Assembly (NCBI GenBank): GCA_001695595.3
Contig: MBPM02000004.1
Span: 1,736,001-1,800,000 of the forward strand
Direction: 5' to 3'
Source of the DNA: Plasmopara viticola
Taxonomy: Eukaryota > Oomycota > Peronosporomycetes > Peronosporales > Peronosporaceae
DNA: 64,000 nt
Part shown: in pieces, positions 63,955 to 64,000 of the stretch
Numbering within the stretch: position 1 is the first letter of the stretch
Layout of the letters: each line of letters begins with the position of its first letter
Notes under the pieces: generated by a model
Told to the model about the DNA's origin: nothing
What the model saw: the letters and a program-made list of their open reading frames with translations, nothing else
Database searches by the model: none
Translations under genes and position numbers: made by a program

Positions 63955-64000
63955 CTTCACAAGTCAGCAACACGACACAATGAGTCTACACATGGCAGTA

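Overview
The window looks like part of an oomycete (stramenopile) nuclear genome, probably from the Phytophthora/downy-mildew group. The reasons are intron-poor genes with very short GT-AG introns (55 to 96 bp), eukaryotic splicing and RNA-decay genes, a membrane-protein gene pair and small paralog families with no named counterpart that I recognise, and gene islands separated by long, AT-richer, repeat-littered stretches. The lineage is inferred from gene content and style, not from a database search.

Left island (1-13.1 kb, all genes on +): the 3' part of the splicing factor SF3B1, a five-exon FUSC/ALMT-like multi-pass membrane protein, and a single-exon 892-residue protein that joins an FHA domain, a caspase-like CHAT domain and an NB-ARC-like STAND NTPase. 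This last gene is the most unusual thing in the window. Three copies of a ~325-bp retroposon (SINE-like; 12-13 bp target duplications on two copies, ATACA-type 3' tail) sit on both sides of it. Two of them form a large inverted repeat.

Middle island (22.7-32.0 kb): a two-exon coiled-coil gene, converging (52 bp apart) with a SKI2-type exosome helicase, which in turn shares a 108-bp bidirectional promoter with a four-exon MAT1 (CDK-activating kinase assembly factor). Further on is a DUF962/Mpo1-like membrane protein on the minus strand.

The region from 32 to 57.7 kb is gene-poor. It holds one intact DUF962 paralog (43.1 kb), two decayed DUF962 copies lying tail to tail (39.8-40.9 kb), a frameshifted trypsin-like serine protease remnant (55.1-55.5 kb), a MITE-like hairpin and a 100-bp minisatellite found at two distant sites. 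No other credible gene was seen.

Right island (57.7-64 kb): an acidic single-exon protein, a coiled-coil plus RRM protein, and a second FUSC/ALMT-like gene that runs off the window edge. The second FUSC gene has the same internal exon lengths as the first one 55 kb away, but carries an EF-hand pair that the first lacks. The genes at 22.7, 57.7 and 60.5 kb share an N-terminal domain and form an apparently undescribed small family; two of them keep the same intron position. The window therefore shows several local gene families at different stages: intact pairs, domain gain or loss, and decayed copies.
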